A stretch of 64,000 bases of DNA from Pedobacter paludis. GTDB taxonomy: Bacteria; Bacteroidota; Bacteroidia; Sphingobacteriales; Sphingobacteriaceae. The position numbers and the translations under genes are program-made. This document shows, in pieces, positions 15,920 through 24,987 of this stretch (position 1 is its first letter; every line of letters starts with the position of its first letter). The stretch spans positions 496,001 to 560,000 of the forward strand of contig NZ_QGNY01000002.1 in assembly GCF_003173575.1 (NCBI RefSeq). Reading direction: 5' to 3'. Under the pieces are notes generated by a model. That model did no database searches and was not told the DNA's origin. It saw only the letters and a program-made list of their open reading frames with translations.

Positions 15920-17170
15920 ATGTTAACCAAGTATAGGCCTGTAACACTTTTGTGCTGTCGCAAAATGATATTTTGCGTGGGGCTTTTATTGTTGTTTTTT
16001 ACCCAAGTAAAAGGTCAGGAATTCTTTTTTTCGGGCAATCAGATTAAGCAGTCCTTACCCTTCAAGAGCATAAAAAATTTAATTGTTATCCCTGTTTTTA
16101 TTAATGGAAAAGGGCCGTTTGATTTTGTTTTGGATACCGGTGTAGGGCCAATGATTGTTACCGAGCCATCCATTATCGATTCTTTGGATTTTAACATGCT
16201 CCGCAAAATTAAGGTAACAGGCTTGGGTGTAGAAACCGTAGAGGCTTATGTATCTCAAAATATAAATGCAAGTATTGGGCGGGCAAAAATAGAACATATC
16301 CCTACGGCGATTTTAAAAGAAGATCTTTTTAATTTATCTGGCCATTTGGGCATAAAGGTTTATGGGCTGATCGGTTTCAACTTCTTTAACAGTTTTATGG
16401 TTGATGTGCGATATAGCGAAAACAGAATTATATTTTCATATCCATATTCTAGGGTGAAATACCGTGGCAAAAAAGTTCCCATTGAAATTGAAAATCTTAA
16501 ACCTTATATTACAGCAGATGTTCAGGTTCAGGATAGCGGAGCTGTAAAGGGTAAGTTTTTAATGGATACAGGCGCCAGCCATGCGCTTTCTATGGAAATG
16601 ATTGATGGCGGAGCCGTTACAGTTCCGGAAAGAAAAATAAAGGCCAATTTGGGAATGAGCTTAAGTGGGCAGATTAAGGGTTATATCGCAAGGGTTCATC
16701 AAATATCTTTGGGCGATCAAGTTTTTACAAACGTTGTTTCTGGTTTCCCAGATTATAACACAATAGCGGATAAAATCGACCTGACCAAACGTAATGGAAA
16801 TTTAGGTGCAGATTTACTCCGAAAGTTTGATATTCAGTTCAACTATCAGCAACAATTCATCTATTTAAAACCAAATAAATATGCTAGATTACCCTTTGAG
16901 CACGACATGGTTGGAATGGTGGTTTACCTCGATCAGCAAGAATACAAGCGATTCTTAATTGGAGAGATAGATGAAAATTCTCCTGCAGAACGAGCCGGAC
17001 TTTGCGCTAAAGATGAAATTATTGGTGTAAATTTTAAACCTGTTGATTCATATACCTTAAACGACCTCACCGAATTATTTAAATCATCAAATGCTAGAAA
17101 TGTAATCTTCGAAATTTATCGGGATGATCGTGTGTTTTACGTAGTTGTAAAACTCGAGAAAAGAATTTAG
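15920..17170 (+). CDS. Secreted retropepsin-like aspartyl protease with PDZ domain
   Basis: A 416-residue protein with an N-terminal hydrophobic export signal. Two retropepsin-type active-site motifs occur in one chain, FVLDTGVG (Asp72) and FLMDTGAS (Asp216), so it could form a pseudo-dimeric active site as in pepsin. The C-terminal about 100 residues form a PDZ domain (GEIDENSPAERAGLCAKDEI). Met16 (position 15965) gives a more classical signal peptide than the first ATG and may be the true start. Natural substrate unknown. Confidence 0.85.
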   Translation: MLTKYRPVTLLCCRKMIFCVGLLLLFFTQVKGQEFFFSGNQIKQSLPFKSIKNLIVIPVFINGKGPFDFVLDTGVGPMIVTEPSIIDSLDFNMLRKIKVTGLGVETVEAYVSQNINASIGRAKIEHIPTAILKEDLFNLSGHLGIKVYGLIGFNFFNSFMVDVRYSENRIIFSYPYSRVKYRGKKVPIEIENLKPYITADVQVQDSGAVKGKFLMDTGASHALSMEMIDGGAVTVPERKIKANLGMSLSGQIKGYIARVHQISLGDQVFTNVVSGFPDYNTIADKIDLTKRNGNLGADLLRKFDIQFNYQQQFIYLKPNKYARLPFEHDMVGMVVYLDQQEYKRFLIGEIDENSPAERAGLCAKDEIIGVNFKPVDSYTLNDLTELFKSSNARNVIFEIYRDDRVFYVVVKLEKRI

Positions 17171-17262
17171 CGCAAGGCTGGTAATTTTATAGTTACACTT
17201 AAACTATCCTGTAACAAGGCCTTAACTTCGGCCTCTTATTATCATAAAACCAATAAACACAC

Positions 17263-19785
17263 ATGAATAAAAAAGTTAAAATACTTGCTTTTGCAGGTAT
17301 TGTTGCATTTGGTGTGGCCGGAACAAGCACGGCATACGCACAAAAATGGCCAAACAAAACCACTCCCAAAAAAACAACTGCTCCAGTTCAATCTGCACCA
17401 GCACCCGCAGCACAAAAAAAAGAAGGCATTAAACCTTTTTCTGAAGTAATTACATCCAAAGCAAAAACAACAACAGGTCTTTTTAAAACCCATAAAGTAG
17501 ACGATAGGTGGTATTTTGAAATACCAGATTCGATGATCAATCGCGAAATGTTAGTGGTTACTCGTTTAGCAAAAGTTCCGGCAGGTGTAAAAGTTGGCAA
17601 TCAACAATACGGCGGCGAAGAATTAAATGAGCAGGTTTGGAAGTGGGAGCGTAGAGGAAAGCAGATTTTTATCCGTGTTCCAAGTTATGCAACAAAGGCT
17701 GATCCAAACAGCGATATGTCTGAATCTGTAAAAAACTCAAATCTTGATCAGATTTTGGCAAGTTTTGAAGTTAAGGCTTATAATAAAGATACCACCGGTG
17801 TGGTTATCGATGTTACTGATTTTTACAATGGCGATATTATGGCGATTGGTGCTACCGATCAAATTCGTAAAATGTATAAAGTTACCATGTTTGATGCCAC
17901 TCGTTCTTACATTGATACGGTTAAAACTTTCCCAATTAACATTGAGGTTAAAACAGCAAAAACTTATCGTGCATTAGAATCGCCAACAGATAATAGCAAC
18001 GCAGCGGTTACGTTCGAATTTAATACATCGATGTTGTTGTTGCCAAAAATCCCGGTAAAGGCAAGAATTATGGATGCCAGAGTGGGATATTTTGGTCAGT
18101 CTCAAATCGATTACGGAACAAATGCGCAAAAGGCAGAACGTACTGCTTATATTCACAGGTGGAATTTGGTCCCAAAAGATACCAACGCTTACAAACGTGG
18201 CGAATTGGTTGAGCCAATAAAACCAATCATTATTTATATTGATCCGGCTACGCCGAAAAAATGGGTTCCTTACTTAATTGAGGGGATTAACGATTGGCAA
18301 GTTGCTTTTGAGGCTGCGGGTTTTAAAAATGCAATTATTGGTAAAGAAGCGCCAACTCCTCAACAAGATCCTCAATTTAGTGTAGAAGATTCTAGATATT
18401 CTGTTGTTCGCTATTTCGCTTCTGATATTGCAAATGCCTATGGTCCGCACGTTAGCGATCCAAGAACTGGCCAGATTTTAGAAACCCATATTGGTTGGTA
18501 CCACAACGTAATGAGCTTATTGCGCAATTGGTATTTTGTTCAAACAGCGGCCATTAATCCCGCAGTTCGTAAAGCACAGTTTACAGATGAACAAATGGGC
18601 GAATTAATTCGTTTTGTGTCATCACACGAAATAGGGCATACTTTAGGTTTACCTCATAATTTCGGCTCTAGCTATGCTTATCCGGTAGATTCACTTCGTT
18701 CTAAAACCTTTACCAATGCACATGGAACGGCACCGTCTATTATGGATTATGCCCGTTTCAACTACATTGCTCAACCTGGAGATGGCGTGACCAAACTTCA
18801 TCCTCAAATTGGCGAATACGATAAATGGGCTGTAAAATGGGGATATACCTGGTTTCCAGGCAATAAATCTTCAGAGCAGGAAAAAGAAGTTTTAGACCAA
18901 TGGACCTTAAAAAATGCGGGCAACCCTTTATATTTTTATGGCCGCCAGGGTACTACTTTGGATCCTCGTTTACAGAGTGAGGATTTGGGCGATAACGCAA
19001 TGAAAGCCAGTAATTATGGCATTGCAAACTTAAAGCGCATTTTGCCAAACGTAGAAAAATGGACCTACCAAAAAGGAAAAGACTATAGCGATTTAAAAGA
19101 AATTTACACGGAAATTGTTGGTCAATATAACCGTTACATGGGGCACGTTGCTACAAATGTTGGCGGTATGAGCGAGAATTTTAAAACCTACGATCAATCT
19201 GGTCCTGTTTATGCATATTTATCAAAAGCAAAACAGAAAGAGGCAATCACTTTTTTCAATCAGCAATTGTTTACTACGCCACTTTGGTTAATCAATAACG
19301 AGCAACTAGGCAAATTCGATAATGGAGTATTGTTAAACAGAATCAAATCTGTGCAAACAAACACGTTGGTTGGTCTTTTATCTGCATCACGCATTGCTCG
19401 TTTATTAGATAACGAAACAAAAAATGGCGCAACTAAAGCCTATACCTTGCCAGAATTATTTGCAGATTTAAAAACCTCGGTTTTTGTGGCAGGCAGAGCC
19501 GATGGTTTTAAACGCAACTTACAGAGAGCATATGTAGATCGTTTGGGATCTTTAATGACAACCGAATCTGAATTGCCTGTTGGTTTTCCTGTTGATGCCG
19601 CTGCAAGTTATGGCTTAACACCAATTAACATCAGCCTATCGGATATCAGGCCATTGGTTAGAGCAGAACTTAAGTCTCTGCTTGTTACTGTTAAAGCAAG
19701 ATCGGTTGCTGGAGATGCAGTTACAAAAGCACACTACGAAGATTTGGGTATTAGAATCAAAAACATTCTCGATCCTAAAAAGTAA
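17263..19785 (+). CDS. Secreted zinc metalloprotease, DUF5117/DUF5118 family
   Basis: An 840-residue exported protein with signal peptide ending near TSTAYAQ and a low-complexity Thr/Pro/Ala linker (about 28-50). The extended zinc-binding motif HEIGHTLGLPH occupies 455-465 (HExxHxxgxxH, metzincin-like). The large N-terminal region corresponds to the DUF5118/DUF5117 domains found with this peptidase type in Bacteroidota and Proteobacteria. Physiological substrate is not known. Transcription is closed by the terminator at 19804-19847. Confidence 0.88.
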   Translation: MNKKVKILAFAGIVAFGVAGTSTAYAQKWPNKTTPKKTTAPVQSAPAPAAQKKEGIKPFSEVITSKAKTTTGLFKTHKVDDRWYFEIPDSMINREMLVVTRLAKVPAGVKVGNQQYGGEELNEQVWKWERRGKQIFIRVPSYATKADPNSDMSESVKNSNLDQILASFEVKAYNKDTTGVVIDVTDFYNGDIMAIGATDQIRKMYKVTMFDATRSYIDTVKTFPINIEVKTAKTYRALESPTDNSNAAVTFEFNTSMLLLPKIPVKARIMDARVGYFGQSQIDYGTNAQKAERTAYIHRWNLVPKDTNAYKRGELVEPIKPIIIYIDPATPKKWVPYLIEGINDWQVAFEAAGFKNAIIGKEAPTPQQDPQFSVEDSRYSVVRYFASDIANAYGPHVSDPRTGQILETHIGWYHNVMSLLRNWYFVQTAAINPAVRKAQFTDEQMGELIRFVSSHEIGHTLGLPHNFGSSYAYPVDSLRSKTFTNAHGTAPSIMDYARFNYIAQPGDGVTKLHPQIGEYDKWAVKWGYTWFPGNKSSEQEKEVLDQWTLKNAGNPLYFYGRQGTTLDPRLQSEDLGDNAMKASNYGIANLKRILPNVEKWTYQKGKDYSDLKEIYTEIVGQYNRYMGHVATNVGGMSENFKTYDQSGPVYAYLSKAKQKEAITFFNQQLFTTPLWLINNEQLGKFDNGVLLNRIKSVQTNTLVGLLSASRIARLLDNETKNGATKAYTLPELFADLKTSVFVAGRADGFKRNLQRAYVDRLGSLMTTESELPVGFPVDAAASYGLTPINISLSDIRPLVRAELKSLLVTVKARSVAGDAVTKAHYEDLGIRIKNILDPKK

Positions 19786-19803
19786 GTGTTTTCTTAATGT
19801 TAC

Positions 19804-19847
19804 AAAAACGGAGCAGATCATTAAGTTGGTTTGCTCCGTTTTTTTTT
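19804..19847 (+). terminator. Terminator of the metalloprotease gene
   Basis: AAAAACGGAGCA pairs with TGCTCCGTTTTT in a 12-bp stem followed by a long T-run. Its position shows that the next gene is a separate transcript starting after it. Confidence 0.85.
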
Positions 19848-19871
19848 AATTTTAATGCAAATCTATTTCCT

Positions 19872-20741
19872 ATGTTTAAAAGACTATCATGCTTAATGTT
19901 ACTGTGTATTTGCGCCTTATCTGGTTTTGCTCAAAACACCGATTCGATAACAATAGTTAAGGCCAAATGGCAGAAAACACGAGTGGCTAAACAGGTGCGC
20001 TTGTATCAACATCATTTTAACCAGAAAAACCTATTCTTGGCCAATGAGAACATTTCCTATCTAGAAATAAAAAATACAGGCAGAAAAGCCGTTTTTGCAT
20101 TAGATGCAGAAGTAAAGGAACTGATAACCACAAGTAATTTTGGTTTAAGAGATACAGCTATTGCTGCGGTTAATGGTAATTTCTTTGATGTTAAAAATGG
20201 AGGCTCAGTCGATTTTGTAAAGGTAAATGGCCAGGTAATTAATACGGTTAGATTGGATAAAAACGGAACTCGGGCTCGGCACCAACAGGCGGCTGTTGTA
20301 ATTGATAATGGAATGCTTGCCGTAAAAAAATGGGATGGCTCAACAGATTGGGAAACCAGATTACCCGAACAAAACGTTTTGCTAAACGGACCTTTACTAA
20401 CTTTTAATAACGTGAATGAAATGTTAGATACAACCAGCTTTACCTATTTACGCCATCCAAGAACCTGTTTAGGCATTAAACCAAATGGAAGGGTAATTCT
20501 GCTAACTGTTGATGGGAGAAATGACAATTCAGCAGGTATGAGTTTGCACGAACTAACCAAATTAATGAAATGGCTGGGCTGTTCAACGGTGCTTAATTTT
20601 GATGGCGGTGGCTCTACCACGTTATGGGTAAACGGTTTTGCAGATGGTGGAGTAATCAATTACCCTACAGATAACAAAAAATGGGACCATGCAGGGCAAC
20701 GAAAGGTAGCCAATGTGGTTTTAGTTAAAAGGAAGAAATAA
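19872..20741 (+). CDS. Secreted phosphodiester glycosidase family protein (NAGPA/DUF2233)
   Basis: 289 residues from the ATG at 19872, which is followed by a clean signal peptide (MFKRLSCLMLLCICALSGFA). A longer reading from 19797 would overlap the terminator at 19804-19847 and is rejected. Family hallmarks are AAVNGNFFDVKNGG, RHPRTCLGI, LLTVDGRN and the C-terminal LNFDGGGSTTLWVNG. Members include the mammalian uncovering enzyme that cleaves GlcNAc-1-phosphodiesters and bacterial exopolysaccharide enzymes such as YngK-like proteins. The actual substrate here is unknown, probably an envelope glycan phosphodiester. Confidence 0.83.
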   Translation: MFKRLSCLMLLCICALSGFAQNTDSITIVKAKWQKTRVAKQVRLYQHHFNQKNLFLANENISYLEIKNTGRKAVFALDAEVKELITTSNFGLRDTAIAAVNGNFFDVKNGGSVDFVKVNGQVINTVRLDKNGTRARHQQAAVVIDNGMLAVKKWDGSTDWETRLPEQNVLLNGPLLTFNNVNEMLDTTSFTYLRHPRTCLGIKPNGRVILLTVDGRNDNSAGMSLHELTKLMKWLGCSTVLNFDGGGSTTLWVNGFADGGVINYPTDNKKWDHAGQRKVANVVLVKRKK

Positions 20742-20795
20742 ATTTTATTGCCCTAAGGTTAATTATTTATTTTAGCCGAAGATTTTAGTTTAAAA

Positions 20796-21719
20796 ATGAT
20801 CAACAATATTATAAAGCTTTTCTTTTTGGCGTTGCTTTTTTCTGCTTGTACCAGAACCAAAAGTACCGATGCAACTTTGAGAGATTTTACCTTTGCACCC
20901 GTAAAAGGCATCCGTTATGAGGAGGTAAAGAGACGTTTTAGCAATGGCCTTTCTTTTAATGAGGATGGCTTTATGCAAAAACCCTCATGGATAATTGAAG
21001 TTGCAGCAGAAGACACCATGATGGCCTGGAGCCCGCAGAAACAGATTATGCAAAAGTTTTACCTTCAATATGATCATGGAAACGTGTACAACTTTGCAGA
21101 AGAGTTTTTTAAGGTAAAGCACATTAGTAAAGACAGTTTAGTTTTTCAACGCATTCAGGTCGATGGAAAAGTAATTGCTGCAGATATCCGTTCGGATGTA
21201 AACATGACTTTTTATGCCCAAAGCTATATTAAAAATAAATTGAAAATTTCGGCAGCCGAATTGCAAAAACCGAGTAAGCAAGATACATTGTTCATAGAGA
21301 AAAGATCGGCACAGGTTAATGCGAATAGCGATAGTGCTTTTGCGGCAACCTCACCAGTTCAGTTTATTCCCAAAAGCAAAATTGTTACGGTTAAGAAATT
21401 CAGTACAGTAGATAAACTTCAAAAACGAACTGCCGCTTACGATTACCTGTTTCCACAGTATAGAATTGAAATCGATAGGGCATATAAAGATTTTGCTTAT
21501 GAGTGTTCGGCTATTGTAGATTATGCCGGAAGGGTAAAAATTTTAAACGTTAATGGGGTGTTGGCAGAAACCGCCGAAGGCAAAAAAAGAATGATGCAGG
21601 GTGTGGCCGATGTTTACCTCAGAAATCTATTCAATATTGTTCCGGGCACAACATTAGGAATAGCACACAACAGCCAAATAACAGTTATGATTGTAGGCAA
21701 GGCAATTAAAAAGCCTTAG
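20796..21719 (+). CDS. Hypothetical lipoprotein
   Basis: A 307-residue protein with a lipoprotein signal (FLALLFSAC lipobox, Cys18). I do not recognise a family. The sequence mixes beta-rich segments (RYEEVKRRFSNGLSFN, KPSWIIEVAAEDTMMAW) with a C-terminal region (CSAIVDYAGRVKILNVNG, GIAHNSQITVMIVG) that looks like an independent small alpha/beta domain. No repeats or obvious catalytic motif. It lies 54 bases after the glycosidase gene on the same strand, so may be co-transcribed. Confidence 0.65.
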   Translation: MINNIIKLFFLALLFSACTRTKSTDATLRDFTFAPVKGIRYEEVKRRFSNGLSFNEDGFMQKPSWIIEVAAEDTMMAWSPQKQIMQKFYLQYDHGNVYNFAEEFFKVKHISKDSLVFQRIQVDGKVIAADIRSDVNMTFYAQSYIKNKLKISAAELQKPSKQDTLFIEKRSAQVNANSDSAFAATSPVQFIPKSKIVTVKKFSTVDKLQKRTAAYDYLFPQYRIEIDRAYKDFAYECSAIVDYAGRVKILNVNGVLAETAEGKKRMMQGVADVYLRNLFNIVPGTTLGIAHNSQITVMIVGKAIKKP

Positions 21720-21768
21720 TAATCTGCTATTTACAAAATTTTAACGTTAAAAAAATGTTAAAATTTAT

Positions 21769-21798
21769 TTTGATTTTAAAAATTAAAACTTACCTTGC
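21769..21798 (+). promoter_or_regulatory. Promoter of the cold-shock gene
   Basis: TTTG at 21769-21772 and TACCTTGC at 21791-21798 are separated by 18 nt, the spacing also seen at 1905-1934. The -7 box deviates from TAnnTTTG at its last two bases. The elements lie inside a longer possible reading (from 21755), supporting ATG 21824 as the start. Confidence 0.5.
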
Positions 21799-21823
21799 AC
21801 ACTTAATTTTAATATTTAATACA

Positions 21824-22015
21824 ATGCAAGAAGGCACAGTAAAATTCTTCAATGTAACTAAAGGTTTTGGCTTTATCGTACCAGCTAACGGCGATAGCGA
21901 AATTTTTGTTCATTCAACAGGTCTTATCGACGAAATCCGTGAAAACGACAAAGTTCAGTACGAAGTTGCTAACGGTAAAAAAGGCTTAAACGCCGTTAAT
22001 GTGAAAGTAATTTAA
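21824..22015 (+). CDS. Cold-shock domain protein
   Basis: A 63-residue single cold-shock domain RNA chaperone that melts structured mRNA. The RNP motifs are recognisable: KGFGFI (RNP1) and EIFVHST (RNP2). The start at 21824 gives MQEGTVKFFN, the normal beginning of CspA-like proteins; upstream in-frame residues overlap the promoter. A terminator follows at 22036-22069. Confidence 0.93.
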   Translation: MQEGTVKFFNVTKGFGFIVPANGDSEIFVHSTGLIDEIRENDKVQYEVANGKKGLNAVNVKVI

Positions 22016-22035
22016 TTTATTTATCATATTTATGG

Positions 22036-22069
22036 AAAGGGTTGCTCTCGCAAGAAGGCAACCCTTTTT
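22036..22069 (+). terminator. Terminator of the cold-shock gene
   Basis: AAAGGGTTGC pairs with GCAACCCTTT in a 10-bp stem, followed by TT and then an ATTTTT tract; 20 bases after the stop codon. Confidence 0.85.
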
Positions 22070-22090
22070 ATTTTTACTGATAATTGGATG

Positions 22091-22292
22091 TTAAGTTTTG
22101 GCCAAGTAGATTTTTATTGGCTCCCACGGATTTCGCTAATTATGCAGATTGAAATATTTTCTGCGTAAATCCTTTTGATCAGCGGGAAATACTAAGTTTT
22201 GCCAAATAGGTTTTTCTATTAGCTCCCACAGATTTCGCAGATTTCACAGATAATTACTCTGCGTAAATCATTTTGATCAGCGGGAATAATAC
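22091..22292. repeat. Tandem pair of about 100-bp degenerate repeats
   Basis: Two head-to-tail copies, 22091-22192 and 22193-22292. Both start with TAAGTTTTG and then CCAA, share GCTCCCAC(G/A)GATTTCGC in the middle and end with TTTTGATCAGCGGGAA. No ORF or terminator is evident in them. They fill the gap between the cold-shock gene and the 3' end of the anti-sigma-like gene. Confidence 0.75.
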
Positions 22293-22301
22293 GTCTATAA
22301 T

Positions 22302-22790
22302 CTATAACTGTTTTTGGGCAGTTTTCTTTCTCAAAAAATAATCCATAAAAACCAGCCCGATGATCAAATCTACAAACAAGAAAATGTTGATCGTTGTTGG
22401 CGTAATTATTTTGCCTGTATCAAAATTAAAAGTTAAATCGAAATCAAAATTTGGCATTGTAAACTTGGTGTTGTAAGCAATAAAACCTAAAATTGCCGAT
22501 ATAGATAAAACAAAAAAGCTGCTAATAATATAAATAATTCGCTTATCTACCTTTGTTTTTAACGAAATTGGCGCCGGTACCAAGGCAATATCTTCCATCA
22601 CCTTTCTAGTGAATGACATTGATGGCTCTTCTAAATCCAGATTGCTAAAAGTGAGGTTAAACTTTAAAAACTCGTCATACTGAAGCTTAATTTGTGGATC
22701 AGAATCAATTTTTTCTTCGATTGATTTTTTTAGATTTTCATCTAAATTGCCATCTATATAATCCCAAAGCTGTTGTTCTATTGTATTCAT
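22302..22790 (-). CDS. Putative anti-sigma factor (membrane)
   Basis: 162 residues: an N-terminal soluble region with IEQQLWDYIDGNLDEN, which resembles the helical start of anti-sigma proteins, and two predicted membrane segments (about 85-110 and 133-152). It overlaps the ECF sigma factor gene by four bases (ATGA), the usual layout for a sigma/anti-sigma pair. It lacks the HxxxCxxC zinc motif of ZAS anti-sigma factors, so any sensing must use another mechanism. Function is inferred from context and weak resemblance. Confidence 0.65.
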   Translation of the reverse strand: MNTIEQQLWDYIDGNLDENLKKSIEEKIDSDPQIKLQYDEFLKFNLTFSNLDLEEPSMSFTRKVMEDIALVPAPISLKTKVDKRIIYIISSFFVLSISAILGFIAYNTKFTMPNFDFDLTFNFDTGKIITPTTINIFLFVDLIIGLVFMDYFLRKKTAQKQL

Positions 22791-23368
22791 AGTAACTCCT
22801 TTACTTCATCTTTTAGTAAATATTGTAATTTTTCCTTTAATCTTTGTCTTGCTCGGTGCAATTTTACCTTCACCGTATTTGGCTCAATATGTAAAGCCTC
22901 ACCAATTTCCTCTAAACTTTGCTCGCCTTGATAAAACATGGTAATGATTGTTGCATCATCTGGTGCTAAAAGTGTAATGGCCTGGTTTAAAAAAGCATGA
23001 CTATTCTGTTTTTCATATCCATTTGCGTTAAAGCCCGAAATATGATTTTCGAGTTGAATTAGCGTATCATCCTCGTTAATGGATGAAGTTTCTAAACGCT
23101 TTTTGCGCAAAAAAGTCATGGCTGTTGTGTACGTAATGGTATAAAGCCAAGTGCTAAACTTTGCCGTTTGTTTAAAAGTTCCCAGCGCTCTATAGGCTTT
23201 AACAAAACAGTCTTGAGCAATTTCTTCAGCATCTTCTCTGTTTTTTGCAAACCTTAGGGCAAGTGTAAATACAAACCTTTGATGCTGTTTCACCAACAAT
23301 GCATATTGCCCGGTTTCGCCGTTCAATACCTGTTGGATCAGCTCTAAATCTGTAAATTTTTGCTCCAT
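22787..23368 (-). CDS. ECF-type RNA polymerase sigma factor
   Basis: A 193-residue group 4 sigma-70 family protein. Region 2 is visible as FTLALRFAKNREDAEEIAQDCFVKAYRAL followed by FSTWLYTITYTTAM, and region 4 as GEQSLEEIGEALHIEPNTVKVKLHRAR, the helix-turn-helix that reads the -35 element. No region 3 or 1. Co-transcribed and translationally coupled with the membrane protein at 22302. Confidence 0.93.
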   Translation of the reverse strand: MEQKFTDLELIQQVLNGETGQYALLVKQHQRFVFTLALRFAKNREDAEEIAQDCFVKAYRALGTFKQTAKFSTWLYTITYTTAMTFLRKKRLETSSINEDDTLIQLENHISGFNANGYEKQNSHAFLNQAITLLAPDDATIITMFYQGEQSLEEIGEALHIEPNTVKVKLHRARQRLKEKLQYLLKDEVKELL

Positions 23369-23545
23369 GCTTAAACTAAGACTACATTAAAGATATCGAG
23401 GTTACAGGCAAAAGAACGATTTGTATTATTATCTGCAGATGTTTTATAGATGGTTTTTCAAAAATGAAAGGACAGTTCAATTTGGAGAACTGCAATATTC
23501 GCTGTTCAATATGTTCCGCAGGGCATGTCGAATTTAAGGATAATG

Positions 23546-23591
23546 GAGGTTTGACAAACCTCAATGTGTTGTGGATGGATTACAAATCCAT
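23546..23591. repeat. Two adjacent small perfect palindromes in a gene-free gap
   Basis: GAGGTTTG-A-CAAACCTC at 23546-23562 and ATGGATT-ACA-AATCCAT at 23575-23591. A third imperfect hairpin (GTTCGAGGTGC / GCACCT-type) follows to about 23640. The 5-3-5 core GGATTACAAATCC recurs at 41951-41963. The surrounding gap 23369-23659 has no convincing gene; only fragmentary readings cross it. Confidence 0.6.
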
Positions 23592-23659
23592 AATATCCCC
23601 ATGTTCGAGGTGCGCTTTGCTAACATCCCGAACAGCACCTAATAAAATGTTTGGAAATA

Positions 23660-23980
23660 CTAATGCGAGGCAAAAAACTTTAATCCGGCGATAGATCCAA
23701 TAAGCGTGCAGATAAAAAAGATGCGCCAGAAAGTTGCTGGTTCATTAAAATATGTAATCCCGATTATTACGGTTCCAACGGCGCCAATGCCTGTCCATAC
23801 GGCATATGCAGTTCCCATTGGTAACGTTTGAGTGGCTTTATTCAACAGAATAAAACTTAATGTTATGGAAATTAAAAAACCGATGCTCCATTTTACGTTC
23901 GTAAAATTATTCGAAAGTTTTAGGCAGGTTGTAAAGCCAACTTCGAAAAAGCCAGCTATAATTAATATAATCCAGTTCAT
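23660..23980 (-). CDS. Small multidrug resistance (SMR) family exporter
   Basis: A 106-residue protein with four transmembrane helices and the membrane-embedded Glu13 (GFFEVGFTT) essential for proton-coupled antiport in this family. The GTAYAVWTGIGAVGT loop/helix is the SMR signature. Members export quaternary ammonium compounds (EmrE/QacE) or guanidinium (Gdx/SugE); the sequence leans towards the Gdx/SugE subgroup but does not settle it. Stands alone, with no second SMR gene for a paired heterodimer. Confidence 0.87.
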   Translation of the reverse strand: MNWIILIIAGFFEVGFTTCLKLSNNFTNVKWSIGFLISITLSFILLNKATQTLPMGTAYAVWTGIGAVGTVIIGITYFNEPATFWRIFFICTLIGSIAGLKFFASH

Positions 23981-24142
23981 GCGGTAAAGGTAAAGAAGTT
24001 TTTTACCTCCAATTTGAAACCGATGATTATTTATTGATTTTTTTCTCTACCGGGTGTAACCTGATTAAAAACCATGTTGTCATAATACACAGAACGCGGT
24101 TCAAAATAAAAACAGAAGTATTAACAATAAAAAATTATAATT

Positions 24143-24511
24143 ATGAATGGCATATTAGTACCCATATCAATGTTCTTGGGAACATTCGCGATGGTATTTG
24201 GGATCAGATATTTATCGAACAAAGAAAAAATGGCAATGATTGAGCGGGGCATGGATCCAAGACTTAATCGCGCTTCGGTACCGAAACCGTATTTAAGTTT
24301 GAAATTCGGCTTGTTAATGGTTGGTGTAGGCTTAGGTTTGTTGGTTGCTTTATTTACCGTTAGAGGTGTGTTTTGTGGCAGCATGACAGACGCTGAAGAA
24401 GGACAGGCTGTTGCAATTTACTTTGGATTTGTCGGAATTTTTGGCGGTTTAGGTTTAATAACCTCATTTTTGATAGAAAAGAAAGCCATCGAAAAAGATT
24501 ATAAAGTATAA
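24143..24511 (+). CDS. Small membrane protein, DUF6249-like
   Basis: 122 residues with three hydrophobic segments (about 4-22, 53-72, 89-110) and a short charged loop KEKMAMIERGMDPRLN between the first two. I recognise the pattern from uncharacterised Bacteroidota proteins often found near ECF sigma genes, but have no function for it. Monocistronic as far as can be seen. Confidence 0.7.
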   Translation: MNGILVPISMFLGTFAMVFGIRYLSNKEKMAMIERGMDPRLNRASVPKPYLSLKFGLLMVGVGLGLLVALFTVRGVFCGSMTDAEEGQAVAIYFGFVGIFGGLGLITSFLIEKKAIEKDYKV

Positions 24512-24564
24512 ACAAGTTTAATGGTACGTGGAGACACGTACCATGGCTTAAGCATATTCCTCCG

Positions 24565-24987
24565 TTATTGCGGTTTATTTATTATTGCAACAGTAAGCCT
24601 ACTGATGCAGTTCATTTTTCCACGTTGATCGTAAATCTTAATTTCCCAAACCTGGGTTTTTGCGCCAACGTGCAAAGGTTTACAAATGCCTTTAACCAAA
24701 CCGCTTTTAACCGGACGTAAATGATTGGCGTTAACTTCTAAACCTACGGCAACATATTTTTCTGGATCGATACACATGTAAGAAGCAATGCTCCCGAGTG
24801 TTTCTGCCAAAACAACCGAAGCACCACCATGTAAAATTCCGGCAGGCTGATGGGTTCTTTCATCTACTGGCATGGTTCCAACAATAAAATCTTCACCGAT
24901 TTCTGTAAATTTAATGTCGAGCAAAGCACCCAAATGGTTTTTCGGGCGATTGTTTAAATCATCAATTGTAAAGTCTTTAAACCACAT
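24565..24987 (-). CDS. menI: Hotdog-fold thioesterase, MenI/YdiI-like
   Basis: A 140-residue PaaI-type hotdog thioesterase. The catalytic region HGGASVVLAETLGS carries Glu62 (general base) and HGG at 53-55; PVDERTHQPAGILHGGAS matches the E. coli YdiI/MenI pattern closely. MenI releases 1,4-dihydroxy-2-naphthoate from its CoA ester in menaquinone synthesis, fitting a menaquinone-using bacterium. No other men genes are adjacent, so a general acyl-CoA thioesterase cannot be excluded. Overlaps the upstream DinB-family gene by 11 bases. Confidence 0.75.
   Translation of the reverse strand: MWFKDFTIDDLNNRPKNHLGALLDIKFTEIGEDFIVGTMPVDERTHQPAGILHGGASVVLAETLGSIASYMCIDPEKYVAVGLEVNANHLRPVKSGLVKGICKPLHVGAKTQVWEIKIYDQRGKMNCISRLTVAIINKPQ

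Noticed and set aside
19797..19871. Upstream ATG extension of the phosphodiester glycosidase gene
   Set aside because: It overlaps the strong terminator of the preceding gene; Met at 19872 begins a proper signal peptide.
23464..23694. 76-codon plus-strand reading with several cysteines
   Set aside because: It runs through small palindromes and into the antisense 3' end of the SMR gene; no family resemblance.
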